Part shown: positions 19,537 through 29,036 of the stretch, piece after piece
Position numbering within the stretch: position 1 is the first letter of the stretch
Layout: each line of letters begins with the position of its first letter
The notes under the pieces: model-generated
Database searches by the model: none
What the model saw: the letters and a program-made list of their open reading frames with translations, nothing else
Told to the model about the DNA's origin: nothing
Source: Meiothermus sp.
GTDB lineage: Bacteria > Deinococcota > Deinococci > Deinococcales > Thermaceae
NCBI RefSeq assembly: GCF_025056915.1
Contig: NZ_JANWVH010000001.1
Span: 62,001-126,000, forward strand
Direction of reading: 5' to 3'
Length of the DNA: 64,000 nt
Made by a program: the position numbers and the translations under genes

Positions 19537-21399
19537 ATGAGACCCCCCAAGACCGCCCCTGCCGAAATCCTGGATCGCTTCACGCAGGAAGTGCTGTATG
19601 GCGATGTGATTGGCAGCGCCAGTGACTGTGGAGCGGTGCGCCTGGGGATAGATGTAGAGGCCAAAATCTCGGTGGAGGACGGGGTTTTGCGCTTTGCCCC
19701 CCTGGACACGCCCGGTTGGGGCCGCCAAGGAATCGCCTATGGCCCCTTTGCCCGCAGGGCCGGACTGGCCTTTGGGGTTCTGATGCTGAATGGGCACAAC
19801 AACTCCCAAACCGTACCCCCCGGCGCCCTGCCGCCACCCCTGGTCGGCGGCCAGGCGGGTGAAACCCTCCGGATTCCCTTCAAGGCGCATTTTTTCCCCC
19901 AGACCCTGCGGGAAAATCTGGCGGTGGGCTGGTTTGACCAGCCGGTGCCAACCAACCCCCTCGAGTCCGGGCAGGCCCTGGTGATGCAGGGGCACCCCTG
20001 CCAGAATGGCCGGCTGTGTGCAGCGAAGGTGCGGGGTTTGCAGCACCTGCTCCTGGGCGTGCAAAACAACCCGATTTACCTGCTTTCGGTGCTGCGCGAG
20101 AAGGGGGTGGCTTTTTATGCGGGCTCGCTCGAGGGCAGCCGCCACCTGCCCGCCCTGCCCAGACTGCGGCCCCTGACCATAGACCCTTACAGCCTGACGG
20201 CAGGGGATTTGTACGCAGGGGTTCACCAGTCCATCCTGGGGGAGCGGGGGCACCGGGTTGACACCCGCGTCTATGGGGTGCGGGTCTTGCACATTCCGGC
20301 CTGGCACGCGCACGGCACGGCCTTGCTGGCCGACCCCCAGCCCCAACTGGGGCGCAAAGCGGCTCATGGCGGGGTATGGCAGTTGCACGGCCCCGGCCTG
20401 ATGTTGCGTCCACAAGAAGCCGGTGGGCTGTTTCATGTGCGCCTGACCGCGCCCGCCAGCCTGATCTGGCGTTACCGCGACCCAGGGCATTTCCTGGCTC
20501 TGGAACTGAAAAATCAGGAAGTCCGCCTGCGCTTGCAGTATGGCCTTCAGCAGTATGTGCTGGCCGCAGAACCCTACCGCGGGGAGGCCCAGCAACCCCA
20601 CTGGGTGCAGGTTCTGGACGATGGAAAAGCCCTCATCGTTACCCTGGATGGACGGCCCCTCTTTTCCGAACACCCCATCTATGAGCATCGCCTGGCCGAC
20701 GAAGTCGGCGTAGGGCTGGTCGGGCAGGCTGCCGACCTCGAGGTGCATCCGCGTGAAGTGGTGTTGCCGCCCGAGCTGGACCTGGGTCAGCCCTGGCAGG
20801 CCAGGGGTCAGACAACGGTGTTTGCCCCCTACCTGAACCGTGCTGCGGAAGATCTGCTGATTTCCTGGGAACCCACCCTGGGACGTGGAAATCTAATGCC
20901 GGCGGAGGGGGGGGTTTGCATCGAAGCCGCTGGGGGAGAGCACTCCCTGTATACCATGCCCTGGGACAGCCCCAATCTGGCCGACCTGGAGGTCGAAATT
21001 CTTCCTCCTGGCCAGGCCAGAGGGCAAAACCAGCAAAGCCGGGCCGGGGTCTGTTTCTGGCAGGATGCCCGGCATCATCTGCTGGTAACCCTGTGCCTCG
21101 ACGATAACGAAAGCTCGGTGACCGCTGTCCTGCGCTTTGCCGGCTACGAAGACCCCTTCGACCGGGTCTTTAGTCGAGTTCCCGATCTGCTTTACCACGG
21201 CGTACCGGTGCGTTTGCGGGTGGTTTGCGATGGAAGCCGGTTTCAAGCCTACCTCGACGACGAACCCGTCCTGTACCGGGCTCTAAACGACATCTACCCC
21301 GGTGCCGACCGCCTGCACATCCGGCGGGTGGGGCTTGCCCTGAGCGGTTACGGGAAAGATACCGGGAGCATTTTTCGCGCCTGGATTGCCCGAAAATAG
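19537..21399 (+). CDS. Large uncharacterised protein with at least two concanavalin-like (LamG/DUF1080-type) modules; start uncertain
   Basis: Repeated jelly-roll-like segments: LIWRYRDPGHFLALELKNQEVRLRLQY and HHLLVTLCLDDNESSVTAVLRF...VRLRVVCDGSRFQAYLDDEPVLYRA. Confidence 0.5.
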   Translation: MRPPKTAPAEILDRFTQEVLYGDVIGSASDCGAVRLGIDVEAKISVEDGVLRFAPLDTPGWGRQGIAYGPFARRAGLAFGVLMLNGHNNSQTVPPGALPPPLVGGQAGETLRIPFKAHFFPQTLRENLAVGWFDQPVPTNPLESGQALVMQGHPCQNGRLCAAKVRGLQHLLLGVQNNPIYLLSVLREKGVAFYAGSLEGSRHLPALPRLRPLTIDPYSLTAGDLYAGVHQSILGERGHRVDTRVYGVRVLHIPAWHAHGTALLADPQPQLGRKAAHGGVWQLHGPGLMLRPQEAGGLFHVRLTAPASLIWRYRDPGHFLALELKNQEVRLRLQYGLQQYVLAAEPYRGEAQQPHWVQVLDDGKALIVTLDGRPLFSEHPIYEHRLADEVGVGLVGQAADLEVHPREVVLPPELDLGQPWQARGQTTVFAPYLNRAAEDLLISWEPTLGRGNLMPAEGGVCIEAAGGEHSLYTMPWDSPNLADLEVEILPPGQARGQNQQSRAGVCFWQDARHHLLVTLCLDDNESSVTAVLRFAGYEDPFDRVFSRVPDLLYHGVPVRLRVVCDGSRFQAYLDDEPVLYRALNDIYPGADRLHIRRVGLALSGYGKDTGSIFRAWIARK

Positions 21400-21557
21400 A
21401 GCGCTCTTTCCATATCAGGCGCCAATTGAGCTCGAGGAAGCTTTGTCCTGAACAAAACCTTGTTGGCCTGGAAACTCGAAACCCAAGCACCCGTGGGCCA
21501 GGCCCGGCCCTGGCGCATTCTCGCTTTCGTAGGCGGCTGCATCTGTGCCGAGCGCGA
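21397..21557 (-). repeat. Family 1 dispersed repeat, copy D (inverted orientation, long form)
   Basis: Reverse complement reads GCGCTCGGCACAGATGCAGCCGCCTACGAAAGCGAGAATGCGCCAGGGCCGGG...TTCGAGTTTCC...GTTTTGTTCAGGACAAAGCTTCCTCGAGCTCAATTGGCGCCTGATATGGAAAGAGCGCTCTA. Confidence 0.75.
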
Positions 21558-21696
21558 TGGCTTGGCCTGCCCTCGAGTTTCGCCGGGGTATGGCCTGCCC
21601 GCAGGGCCCCTCGATTGAACAACCTGTTCCTGGGCTTTCCACCCAAACGGACGGTTTTTCTGGACCAGGCGCCACCGACGGGGAACCCTCCATCAA

Positions 21697-22359
21697 TCAG
21701 AACCTGAACGAGAGCGAGAAGCTAAACGGCGTGGCCAGGCGGGGGACGGCCACATACTCGTCGGGGGGCAGCAGGAAGAGCGAAATCTCCGGTGCGAACA
21801 CAAACCGCCCTACCGGGATGCTGACCCCAATGCCAAAGCCAGGGTTCAGCCGCAAACCGCTGCACCGCAGGGGGGCGTTGCCCTGGCTCTGGCACTGCAC
21901 ATAGCTGTACACGCGGGGCCCCAGATAGCCCCGACCGGTTTCCAGGGGGATGGGCCAGAAATACCCTGCATCGAGGCCCACCCCGCCGCCACTCACGACT
22001 TCGGTGGTGTAGTTCATGCCGTCGTAGCGATAGGAGGTATAGGTTTCCCAGGCCACGCTAAAGGCGGCAGCCAGGCCCTCCTGAAGGTAGGAAGCCCGCG
22101 CAAAAGCCGAAGCACTCCCTCGAGGCGCCACAATCAGGTCGGCGCCCCAGGGCCCCTGGGTGTACTGGAACCCAAAACCCTCGGGGCCGCTGCGCAGGCC
22201 CAGGGCCGCTGCGCCCTCGGCGGCCTGAACCCGCGCGGCCAGAGGGGTGGATACAAACGGCACGAAACCGCTGCCGTAGCCAATCGCCCCCGGCGGGGCT
22301 ACGTTGGAGGGGGCGCAGGCACAAAGCAGGAGGAGTGCCGCGGGAATGAGGTTTTTCAT
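21697..22359 (-). CDS. Lipoprotein/outer-membrane protein of unknown function
   Basis: Lipobox-like MKNLIPAALLLLCACAPSN; beta-barrel-like strands; ends FSFSLSFRF. Confidence 0.6.
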   Translation of the reverse strand: MKNLIPAALLLLCACAPSNVAPPGAIGYGSGFVPFVSTPLAARVQAAEGAAALGLRSGPEGFGFQYTQGPWGADLIVAPRGSASAFARASYLQEGLAAAFSVAWETYTSYRYDGMNYTTEVVSGGGVGLDAGYFWPIPLETGRGYLGPRVYSYVQCQSQGNAPLRCSGLRLNPGFGIGVSIPVGRFVFAPEISLFLLPPDEYVAVPRLATPFSFSLSFRF

Positions 22360-22545
22360 ACCCTTCCATCCTACCTGACCCGTGCGGTGCCAAATGCTCA
22401 AGTGGTCAGATCGCGCCTCCCGACCAGCCTTTCGCGTTGGGGCGTGATGTACCCTACCAACATGGGCGGCTGTACCGGATCTGCGTGGAAGGGCACTGGA
22501 TGCCCACAGGCGCTTGTCTGATGCCGCCAAATCCAAGAAGCATCC

Positions 22546-23415
22546 TCAAGGATGTTGTCCCAGACGCTGTTGATACGCCAAATCCTGCTGGTTCAGGTAG
22601 GCGTCCAGGTGCTTCTGGAATGCCTCCATCAGCGCTTTGGCATAGGGCCCCACCCGACCGCTGCCCACCGGCCTGTCCTCGATTTGGGTGATGGGCATGA
22701 CCTGCCGGGTGGCCCCGGTCAGGAGCACCTCGTCGGCGGAAAAAAGCTCCTCTAGGCTCAGGTTTCGTTCCTCAATGGGCAGCAGGGGCCTGGCGACCTG
22801 CAGCAGGTGCTTGCGGGTGATGCCCGGCAGGACGCCCTCCCGGGCGGTGAGGAGCACCCCGTTTTTGATGATGCAGAGGCTGCTGCGGCCCCCTTCCGAG
22901 ACCTGCTGCCCGTCGTGGTAGACCACCTCGGTGGCCCCCTCGGCCCGAACCCGCTTGGCGAGGCGCACCGCTACCAGGTAGTCGGTGGTTTTGGCCTCGG
23001 GCAGCTCGCGTTGGTTCTGGTGCAGGATGACCTTGCCTCCGCGCTCGTACAGGTGGGCGGGGGGCGGCGTGACCGCGATGGGGGTGATGACCAGGTTGGG
23101 CTTGCCGGGGGTAAAGGCATCCTCCGAGTAGCCGCCGGTCAGGAGCATCTGGATGCCGCCCTGCTCGAGGTCGTTCACCCAGATTAGCTCGTGGATAAAC
23201 TCGACCAGGGCCTTGCGGCCATAAGGAACCTCGAGTTCCAGAAGCCGGGCAGAGCGCTCAAAGCGCTCGAGGTGGTCTTCCAGAAAAACCGGAATTCCCC
23301 GCAAAATTCGGAAAAACTCAAACACCCCGTAGCCCCGCCGCAGGCCCAGGTCGGAAATGTGCAGGCTGGCGTGGTCGTGTTCGAGAATGGTTCCGTTGAT
23401 GAGGGCGTACTTCAT
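22546..23415 (-). CDS. Class IV aminotransferase (branched-chain / D-amino-acid aminotransferase family)
   Basis: ISDLGLRRGYGVFEFFRIL, EGATEVVYHDGQQVSEGGRSSLCIIKNGVLLTAREGVLPGITRKHLL. Confidence 0.88.
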   Translation of the reverse strand: MKYALINGTILEHDHASLHISDLGLRRGYGVFEFFRILRGIPVFLEDHLERFERSARLLELEVPYGRKALVEFIHELIWVNDLEQGGIQMLLTGGYSEDAFTPGKPNLVITPIAVTPPPAHLYERGGKVILHQNQRELPEAKTTDYLVAVRLAKRVRAEGATEVVYHDGQQVSEGGRSSLCIIKNGVLLTAREGVLPGITRKHLLQVARPLLPIEERNLSLEELFSADEVLLTGATRQVMPITQIEDRPVGSGRVGPYAKALMEAFQKHLDAYLNQQDLAYQQRLGQHP

Positions 23416-23467
23416 TTACTGCCATCCTACAAAAAAGTTTGATTTATTGTTCAGTAATAGGAGCTAT

Positions 23468-23644
23468 ATGCCGACTCTCGCCGCCAAAACAAAACGAGCT
23501 TCCAAGGTCACGAGCAGGGTAAAGAGAGATTCTACGTCGCTCTTTGGCAAGTTGCCGACCATGTCACCTACCGAAGCTCAACTCTCTGCACGAGCAACCG
23601 TAAAGAAGTACTCGAAGATTATTCATGCCCTTGCCAAGCTCTAA
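23468..23644 (+). CDS. Possible antitoxin, small basic protein, 58 aa
   Basis: ATG after AGGAGC; overlaps the start region of the downstream Doc-like gene; AT-rich upstream. Confidence 0.4.
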   Translation: MPTLAAKTKRASKVTSRVKRDSTSLFGKLPTMSPTEAQLSARATVKKYSKIIHALAKL

Positions 23645-23990
23645 CAAAACCTATTGGTACCGGCATTGCGGTTATAGTTATCCCACCGTCGCATACGCAA
23701 GGATGTTGCACCAACAGGTGTTGGAGGAAGCGGGCGGCGTTCACGGCATCAAGGATGCGGGCCTGCTGGAAAGTGCCCTTCGCACACGATGCGTTCTGTT
23801 GGAAAGTGCGACTTGCACCCATTTTTTAGCGGCGGCGCTCGAGTTCTTCGTAAAAAACCAGACCTTTACCGAGGGGAACAAGCGATGGTTTGCGGTCAAG
23901 GCAGATACCAAAGGAAGGGCCACTACTTGCAATATAGTAGAAGTCGGTAGCGGTGATGATAATGCCCATGCTGGAGGCAGGGTATATTGA
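23625..23990 (+). pseudogene. Degenerate Doc/Fic-family toxin
   Basis: YPTVAYARMLHQQVLEEAGGVHGIKDAGLLESALRTRC...FFVKNQTFTEGNKRW: Fic motif HPFxxGNKR present but His replaced by Gln, C-terminus divergent. Confidence 0.65.
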
Positions 23991-24057
23991 AGTGCCTGGC
24001 TTATATGTAGGCCATGGTTCATGGTTTTCAAATACGGTTGACGAAGGCCCATAACCC

Positions 24058-26829
24058 ATGAAAGTTCGCGTCGCCTCCGCCGGAACCGGCAAGACCGCCA
24101 GCCTGGTCTTGCGCTACCTGGAGCTGATTGCCTCTGGTACGCCGCTGCGCCGCATTGCGGGGGTGACCTTTACCCGCAAGGCCGCCGACGAACTGCGGGT
24201 GCGGGTGGGGCAGGCCCTCGAGGCGGTGTTGAGCCAGGGGCAGTACCTGGACTTTGTGCCCCCCGCGGGAAGCCAGGCGGCTTTCCGGGAGGCGGCCCTC
24301 GAGGTTGCCGGTGCGACCCTCAGCACCATTCACGGCTTCATGGCCCAGTGCCTGCGGCTGGCCGCCTCGGCCCTGCACCTCGACCCCGACTTCGCCATGC
24401 TGGGCGACTGGGAGGCTTTGGCCTGGTTCGAGGAGGAGTGGAACACCCTGCGCTACCTGGCCGCCGACCCCGCGCACCTTTTGCATGGGCGGGTCTCGGA
24501 CGGCCTGACCGAGCCCCTGCTTCACCTGTTTGCCCGGCGCTCCCTGGCCGAGGCCTTCGAGCCGGGTGAGGGAGAGGCCAACCAGGCTTTTCTAACGGTC
24601 TATCAGGCCGTCTACGCAGCCTACGAGGCCCGGCTGGGGGCCCGGCTGCTCTCGCCCTCGGAGCTGGAGCGCAAGGCCTTAGAACTCACCCGCCGCCCTG
24701 AGGCCCTGGGGCGGGTGCTGGAGCGGGTAGAGGTGCTATTAGTGGACGAGTTCCAGGACGTGAACCCGCTGCAAGGGGCCTTTTTCGAGGCCCTCGAGCA
24801 GGCCGGACTGGCCCTGGAGATTGTGGGCGACCCCAAGCAGTCCATCTACGCCTTCCGCGATGCCGAAATTGAGGTTTTTCGTCGGGCTTTGCGGGCGGGG
24901 GAGCGGTTGCCCCCGCTTGACCGCACCTACCGGCACAGCCAGACCCTGGTGCGCTTCCTGAACCGCCTGACCGAACACCTGGCCGCGCAGGGGCAGGGCT
25001 TCGGCCCGGAGGAGGCCCCGCCGGTGGAGGCAACCCGGCCCGAGCGGGGGCGGCTGGAGATTCACTGGCTCGAGGGCCAGCCGAACCTCGACGAGCTGCG
25101 CCGGCAGGAAGCCTGGGTACTGGCCCGGCGGCTACAGGATTTGTCGGCCCAGACCCGCTATGCCGATATGGCGGTGCTGGTGCGCTCCTATCAGAGCGTG
25201 CGCTTTCTGGAAGAGGCCTTTGCGGCGGCCCGGATTCCCTATGTGCTCCTGCAAGGGCGCGGCTACTACGAGCGGCAGGAGGTGCGCGACCTCTACCACG
25301 CCCTGCGGGCCGCCCTCGACCCGCGGGGGCTTTCGCTGGCGGTTTTTTTGCGCAGCCCCTTCGGCCAGCACACCGAAAGGGGGGTGCTGGAGCCCTTGAC
25401 GCTCGCGGAGATTGAGGAGGTGCTGCGCTCCAGCGAGCCCCTGCAAGCCCTGGAACGCCGCTGGCCCAGCCTGCACGAGCGCCTCCGCCTGATTCAGGCC
25501 GGGCTGCGCACCAAAGCCCCCCTCGAGGCCCTTAAGTACCTGATTCGCGAACCCTTGATGGCGGGCCGGGCCTACCACGACTTTCTGGAGCCCAGGGCCC
25601 GGGAGAACGTGGACGCTTTGCTCTTCTACTTTGCCCCGCGCCCGCCGCAGAGCCTCGAGGGCCTGCTGGAGCGGCTGGAGCTTCTCTCCCGCCAGGCCGA
25701 CGCCGGCGACGTGCCGCAGTCGGGCGAGGGGGTGCAAATCCTGACCGTCCACCGGGCCAAGGGGCTGGAGTGGCCCCTGGTGGCGGTGTTCGACTTAGGG
25801 CGCCGGAACACCCACCAGGAAAGGCCGCTCTACCTGGGCTTGCGCTCGGACGATGGCCCCCGCCTGACCCAGCAGGTGGCCCTGCCGGGCACCCCGCTCT
25901 TTGAGGCCTTCAAAGAGCGGGCGAAGGCCCTCGAGGAGGAGGAGAGCTACCGTCTTCTGTACGTGGCGGCCTCGAGGGCCCGCGATACCCTGCTCCTGAC
26001 CGGCAGCGTGAGCAAGGGCAGGCCCGAGGGCTGGGCCCGGGTGCTGGAGGCGCTTGGGCTGGGGCCTCACAGCAAGCCCTACGACCGGCCCGATTTCCTG
26101 CTCAAAACCTGGGGCCCCTTCCCCACGCCGCCCGCCCCCGCGCATAGCCCCTCTGAGCAGCCCCTCTCCTCGCCCTGGGTGAGTGCCCGGTTCGACCTCG
26201 AGCCCTTTCCACCGCTTTTCTCGCCCTCGGCCTACAAGCGCCTCGAGGCCGAACCCCTCCCGCTCCCCGACCCCGAGGAGGGCGAGGCCCTGCCGGGTCG
26301 GGCCCGGGCCATCGGGACGCTGGTCCACTACGCCATCGGGCAGAACTGGCAGCCCGACAACCCCGCGCACCTGGCCAACCTCGAGGCCCAGGAGGTAATG
26401 TTCCCCTACGGCCCCGACGAGCGGGCTGGCATCATGGAGGAGGTCAGGGCACTCCTGAATAGCTACCAGGGGCTTCTAGGCCCGGCACTCCCCTGGCCCC
26501 GCGACGAAGACTACCCCGAGTTTGCCGTGGCCCTGCCCATCGGCTCTACCGTCTGGCAGGGGGTGATAGACCGGCTCTACCGGGTGGGCGGGCAGTGGTA
26601 CCTGGAAGACTACAAGACCGACCAGGAGATGCAGCCCGAGCAGTATTACTTTCAGCTGGGGGTCTATCTGGCCACCCTTCGCCGGGCCTGGCAGGTCGAA
26701 CCCGAGGTGCGGCTGGTGTATCTGCGCCATGGCCAGGTAGTTCGGCTGGAGAAAGCGCTCCTGGAGGCCGCGCTCAGCGAAATCACACCTTCTGAACAGC
26801 CAATGATGTCCGCCAGGCCCGAGGTTTGA
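24058..26829 (+). CDS. UvrD/Rep-type helicase with C-terminal RecB-like nuclease (AddA-like)
   Basis: SAGTGKTASLVLRYLELI, VLLVDEFQDVNPLQ, VGDPKQSIYAFRDAEIEVF, LTVHRAKGLEWPLVAVFDL, nuclease WYLEDYKTDQ. Confidence 0.9.
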   Translation: MKVRVASAGTGKTASLVLRYLELIASGTPLRRIAGVTFTRKAADELRVRVGQALEAVLSQGQYLDFVPPAGSQAAFREAALEVAGATLSTIHGFMAQCLRLAASALHLDPDFAMLGDWEALAWFEEEWNTLRYLAADPAHLLHGRVSDGLTEPLLHLFARRSLAEAFEPGEGEANQAFLTVYQAVYAAYEARLGARLLSPSELERKALELTRRPEALGRVLERVEVLLVDEFQDVNPLQGAFFEALEQAGLALEIVGDPKQSIYAFRDAEIEVFRRALRAGERLPPLDRTYRHSQTLVRFLNRLTEHLAAQGQGFGPEEAPPVEATRPERGRLEIHWLEGQPNLDELRRQEAWVLARRLQDLSAQTRYADMAVLVRSYQSVRFLEEAFAAARIPYVLLQGRGYYERQEVRDLYHALRAALDPRGLSLAVFLRSPFGQHTERGVLEPLTLAEIEEVLRSSEPLQALERRWPSLHERLRLIQAGLRTKAPLEALKYLIREPLMAGRAYHDFLEPRARENVDALLFYFAPRPPQSLEGLLERLELLSRQADAGDVPQSGEGVQILTVHRAKGLEWPLVAVFDLGRRNTHQERPLYLGLRSDDGPRLTQQVALPGTPLFEAFKERAKALEEEESYRLLYVAASRARDTLLLTGSVSKGRPEGWARVLEALGLGPHSKPYDRPDFLLKTWGPFPTPPAPAHSPSEQPLSSPWVSARFDLEPFPPLFSPSAYKRLEAEPLPLPDPEEGEALPGRARAIGTLVHYAIGQNWQPDNPAHLANLEAQEVMFPYGPDERAGIMEEVRALLNSYQGLLGPALPWPRDEDYPEFAVALPIGSTVWQGVIDRLYRVGGQWYLEDYKTDQEMQPEQYYFQLGVYLATLRRAWQVEPEVRLVYLRHGQVVRLEKALLEAALSEITPSEQPMMSARPEV

Positions 26830-27066
26830 CCTGGCGCATCGGGTGCACTTCCGGCGGACGCCTTCGGCAAGCCCGTGGCAGTTTGTGGGCGCAAAGTCTT
26901 AGACCGTCGTTGCCCGAACACTTTGCAAACGTCAGCCGCCATGAGGCAAGGAAGCGGAGGTTAGGGAGGCGGGGCGGGTGCTAGCGCCGACTACCCATTC
27001 ACCCTGTGCCTCCTTGAAAGGGGCTCGTACGCCAGAGGCTTTGCTCAGTCCAACGGACGGCGGGTC

Positions 27067-27840
27067 CTACCAGTTGCAAACCGGCCTGGGCGGCAGGCTC
27101 CGGCTGTAGCTGACCGTCACCCGGCAGGCCAGGTCGGTGTAGATGGCCCGGATGGCCTCGCCTTCCAGGTCCAGAAGCCAGCGCCGGATGGCCTGAGGGG
27201 TGTTGGCCAGCAGCCACTTTCTGGCCTCGTCGGCCTGACCGGTTATGAGCCCGCGCCCGTAGTAGCCCAGCGCCGCGCTGCGGGCGTTGACCTCGTCCTT
27301 TTGCAGGAGGGCATCCCGGAGGGCGGCTCGGTAATACGACAGGGTGCGGAAGCCCAGGGTGGGGAAGCGGGCGGTGGCATCCACATAGCGCACCCCGTCC
27401 CAGGTCAGAATATAGGTCAGGCGCGGATACACTTCCCGGGGCAACCCGCCAAAGTCGGCAAATACATCGGTGCCCACAATAATTTCGGGCCGCCGGTCGC
27501 CATCGGCGTCGCGCACCTCCAGCACCCCGGCGGTGCGGCCCCGGTAGATGAGCAGGTTGCGAAAGCCCTGCTCCTGAGTGAAGAAATATGCGGTGGTGTT
27601 TGGCCCCGAGACCTCGTTGATCCAGAGTTCGGCTGGCGGTTTTCCGGTCAGCTCGAGCTGTCTGACCTCGAAACGCCCCCCCCGGATTTCAACCTGCGTT
27701 CGATCCGAGCGAATAATTCGCAGCAGCCCCGGCTCCTGCCGGAGGGTGTACACGCCCCAGGGGATGGGTGTATGAGAAGCAGTTTGGGCCAGAGCCAGAC
27801 CGGACAAAACCAGTACAGAAGCTAAAATCGGCCTTCTCAT
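27067..27840 (-). CDS. Secreted hypothetical protein with FG-GAP/VCBS-like DADGDRRPEIIVGTDV segment
   Basis: Signal peptide MRRPILASVLVLSGLALAQ; DADGDRRPE motif. Confidence 0.55.
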   Translation of the reverse strand: MRRPILASVLVLSGLALAQTASHTPIPWGVYTLRQEPGLLRIIRSDRTQVEIRGGRFEVRQLELTGKPPAELWINEVSGPNTTAYFFTQEQGFRNLLIYRGRTAGVLEVRDADGDRRPEIIVGTDVFADFGGLPREVYPRLTYILTWDGVRYVDATARFPTLGFRTLSYYRAALRDALLQKDEVNARSAALGYYGRGLITGQADEARKWLLANTPQAIRRWLLDLEGEAIRAIYTDLACRVTVSYSRSLPPRPVCNW

Positions 27841-27897
27841 GAAGCAACCCTACCAGAGCCTTGCATGAGAGTGCCTGGGGGTTTGCTCTAGGAAAAT

Positions 27898-28335
27898 TTA
27901 CTGTTGCTGCTGAAGTTGCTGTTCGCCCGACCAGGGTTCGACCACCACCCGGGTTTCGATGTGGGCGTTCAGGGTGGCCGAGACCGAGCAGTACTTGGTG
28001 TGGGAAAGCTCCACGGCGCGCTCGAGGGCCTCACGGGTCACATTGGGCCCGGCCCCGTAGTGCGTGACCACGATGTGGGTGTAGCGCTTGGGGTGCTCCT
28101 CGGCTCGTTCGCCCACAGCCTCCACGCGGTAACTTGCCAGAGGCTGACGCTTTTTCTCCATGATGTCCACCACGTCATAGGCCGTGCAGCCTGCCAGGGC
28201 TGCCAGCAAGAGCTCCATCGGGCGCATGCCGGTGGAGGGTTGGTCGCCATCCACCATCACCCGGTCGCCTTGCTCGTTGATGCCCACAAACCGGTGTCCG
28301 CTCAAACGGTGCAGTACCACTTTCTTCGTCGCCAT
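27898..28335 (-). CDS. OsmC family protein
   Basis: MATKKVVLHRLSGHRF, GMRPMELLLAALAGCTAYDVVDIMEKKRQ, ELSHTKYCSVSATLNA. Confidence 0.92.
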   Translation of the reverse strand: MATKKVVLHRLSGHRFVGINEQGDRVMVDGDQPSTGMRPMELLLAALAGCTAYDVVDIMEKKRQPLASYRVEAVGERAEEHPKRYTHIVVTHYGAGPNVTREALERAVELSHTKYCSVSATLNAHIETRVVVEPWSGEQQLQQQQ

Positions 28336-28463
28336 AAACCTCCCGAAACACCTTTTTCCCGGCCAGGGGCTTTTGCCTCGAACCGACCCTCCCCAGGATA
28401 ATGCATGACCCAGGGCAAAATGACCCCATACGCTCACCTTTTCTGCGGTACCATCGGCCCAGA

Positions 28464-28970
28464 ATGAGCCGGAGCTTGCGCCTGTTTTCCATCGGCCCCC
28501 GCATTCAAAAACAGGGGGCGCGCCTGGTGGTGACCACCGCGCTCCGGCTGCGCATCCTGAGCCTGGGTGCCTTCTGCCGGCAGGTGGTGGTCGAGCCCCG
28601 CAAGGGCTGGCTGATGATCCACGACCGGCAGTTCTGGTTTGTGGAGCGCACCCGTCTGATTCCTTTCGAGCAGGTGGAGGTGGTGATCTACGGCTTTGAA
28701 GATTGGACCTTTGGGGGCTGGTTTTTCCGGGCCAGAAATACCCAGGAGCTATTCCGGGTGGGCCTTCGGCTGCGCTCGGGCCGCGAACTCGACCTGTTCA
28801 GGTTTTACGGCGAGGGCCCTTTTGTGAACGAGAGCTATCTGCCCGACTGGTGGTTTTGGGATGAGTTTGCCACCGATGCAACTGGCACCCAGGAACAAGA
28901 ATCGCGCCTGCTGGTCGAGCTTCTGAGCAAGATGATTGGGGTTCGGGTGGATCGTCCGCGCTGGGGATGA
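28464..28970 (+). CDS. Conserved hypothetical protein, 168 aa
   Basis: Continuous ORF with plausible start MSRSLRLFSIGPRIQKQGARL. Confidence 0.55.
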   Translation: MSRSLRLFSIGPRIQKQGARLVVTTALRLRILSLGAFCRQVVVEPRKGWLMIHDRQFWFVERTRLIPFEQVEVVIYGFEDWTFGGWFFRARNTQELFRVGLRLRSGRELDLFRFYGEGPFVNESYLPDWWFWDEFATDATGTQEQESRLLVELLSKMIGVRVDRPRWG

Positions 28971-29036
28971 CGGCTCAGATATTGAATGTGAGCGCACAGA
29001 CAGGCACGGTGGCGCCTCAAGGGCCATAATCGGGCC

